This document shows positions 63,301-64,000 of a DNA stretch of 64,000 nucleotides, piece after piece. The stretch's first letter is position 1. Each line of letters opens with the position of its first letter. The notes under the pieces are model-generated. The model was given only the letters and a program-made list of their open reading frames with translations, was not told the DNA's origin and searched no databases. The translations under genes and the position numbers were made by a program. The stretch lies in NCBI GenBank assembly GCA_964035575.1, contig OZ037864.1, positions 434,001 to 498,000 of the forward strand, in the 5' to 3' direction. This DNA comes from Rhynchopus sp. YZ270_cl-10 (taxonomy: Eukaryota; Euglenozoa; Diplonemea; Diplonemida; Diplonemidae).

Positions 63301-64000
63301 TCCATCTTCGGCAATTCGTAGCAGGTGATCTTGCTTTTGTAAAAGATTGAGTCAAACTCATCGCCGAGCTTCCCAAACGGTGAGTCCTCCTGATAAGCGC
63401 TAAACAGCGAGGCACGGTGCTCGCACCGCAGCTCCTCCTCCTCCTCCAAATCAGTGTCCAGCAAGGAGTGGAAGCAGTTCAGCACGGTGTGCTCTCGTTT
63501 GTAGGCCACCGGGGCGCGCGACACTGCGGGGTACCTGAGGAGCAGGGAGGGCGGGTGTTCTTGGTTCGCAGAGAGAATGAACAGCCGGTCCCCTCTACGA
63601 TACCCACTGGTTAAGGAGACACGGAGAAACCCTCCTGAAAAAAACCTGGTGTCGACGTCCTGGACCGATGCGTTTGGGGCAATGGGAATGGAGACAGGCG
63701 TTATGTATCGCGCTGTGTCTTCCGTCACGTCTGGGGTAACAGGACAACGGAAAACAATCTTCTTGTCTGGAAGCGAAACTGACGTTGGGTCGTCCTCAGC
63801 CTCGACGTTGATGGTGACGATAACGGTTGTGGAGTGGAGCTGCTCCTGGTCGGAGAGGCGGACCACAATTTCACGTCGTCCTTCACGTGGATCAGAAGAT
63901 ACATTCAAATAACGCAAACTCTCTAATAAAAGCTGCACATCCTCTGACGTTGCTTCTTCATTGAGGATAATCTTCTGCATCTGCCCTGGCGGGCGTGTAC
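60393..64000 (-). CDS. Large cadherin/adhesin-like beta-repeat protein, 5' end beyond window
   Basis: Exons 64000-61509 and 61190-60393 are visible, and the frame is open to the right edge, so the N-terminal part is missing. Repeating beta-sandwich signatures appear: LLLESLRYLNVSSDPREGRR, FFSGGFLRVSLTSGYRRGDRL, LLRSIHYGT and, across the intron junction, a frame reading TSYVMNCITFHSVAPDTT..SLRLRISDG. These resemble cadherin-like or CSPG/FRAS-type repeats in giant adhesion proteins. An acidic, Ser-rich central part (DSSDESDYNPFARSRF) interrupts the repeats. No transmembrane segment or signal is visible in this part. The exact family is unproven. Product: probably a large surface or scaffold protein. 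Confidence 0.8.
61191..61508 (-). other. Predicted cis intron of the adhesin-like gene
   Basis: 318 nt, GTATGG..TTTCACAG, phase 0. Contains a Q-type SINE hairpin at 61350-61392 in antisense. Confidence 0.8.
61350..61392 (+). repeat. SINE-like Q hairpin inside an intron
   Basis: Reads aagatgaacctaagcctcta then gtcttcaatcgcttta, a Q with a diverged right half. Confidence 0.55.

Noticed and set aside
1-64000. Retroelement or virus-like genes
   Set aside because: No reverse transcriptase, integrase, protease or capsid-like sequence recognised in any long frame. All mobile elements seen are non-coding inverted-repeat or SINE-like types.

Overview
This is eukaryotic nuclear DNA from a unicellular eukaryote that I cannot name. 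It encodes a kinesin, a Kv-type K+ channel, a four-repeat voltage-gated Ca2+ channel, an EF-hand protein and astacin/CUB and cysteine-rich secreted proteins. Genes are interrupted by GT-AG introns, some only 45-46 nt long, and lie in a matrix of short repeats, homopolymer runs and inverted-repeat elements. All 15 protein genes I can support lie on the minus strand. In 14 of them the start codon is visible, and at least 12 of these have a pyrimidine-rich tract ending in AG 0-62 nt upstream of the ATG. This combination of a one-way gene array and an acceptor-like AG at each start resembles lineages with spliced-leader trans-splicing, such as Euglenozoa. That is an inference, because no spliced-leader gene was seen.

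Layout, read right to left in the direction of transcription: a large cadherin/adhesin-like repeat protein open at the right edge (60.4-64.0 kb); a Dus1-like tRNA-dihydrouridine synthase (58.5-59.9); a four-domain Ca2+ channel with two introns (51.3-57.8); a repeat-rich gap (46.2-51.3); cysteine-rich repeat protein 2 (43.7-46.2); a purple-acid-phosphatase-like membrane protein (41.1-42.4); a 7 x 128-residue repeat secreted protein (38.2-40.9); a repeat-rich gap (34.9-38.2); a calmodulin-like protein (34.15-34.9); a long repeat-rich gap (28.3-34.15); an O-fucosyltransferase-like gene of three exons (26.5-28.3); an astacin metalloprotease with CUB domains (22.5-26.0); cysteine-rich repeat protein 1 (17.5-20.9); two TauE/SafE-like transporters (13.6-16.4); a Kv channel (9.9-11.9); a kinesin (5.6-8.6); and a partial Ser/Arg/Pro-rich protein open at the left edge (1-1054).

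The repeat fraction is unusual. Three unrelated ~1.2-kb foldback elements and one 0.9-kb element all begin and end with TA next to G- or C-runs. About 20 copies of a small SINE-like element all point the same way, antisense to the genes. One Ca2+-channel intron is almost entirely an inverted-repeat element built from CGCG-centred palindromes. A ~210-bp sequence occurs four times, each copy just upstream of a different gene. A ~170-bp sequence with an invariant hairpin stem occurs twice. A ~1.65-kb block is nearly identical at the 3' ends of the two cysteine-rich genes.

There is no evident operon-style pathway. The Ca2+ channel carries an IQ motif that could bind calmodulin-like proteins, and many products are secreted or membrane proteins. 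No reverse transcriptase, integrase, transposase, capsid gene, rRNA or canonical tRNA was recognised.
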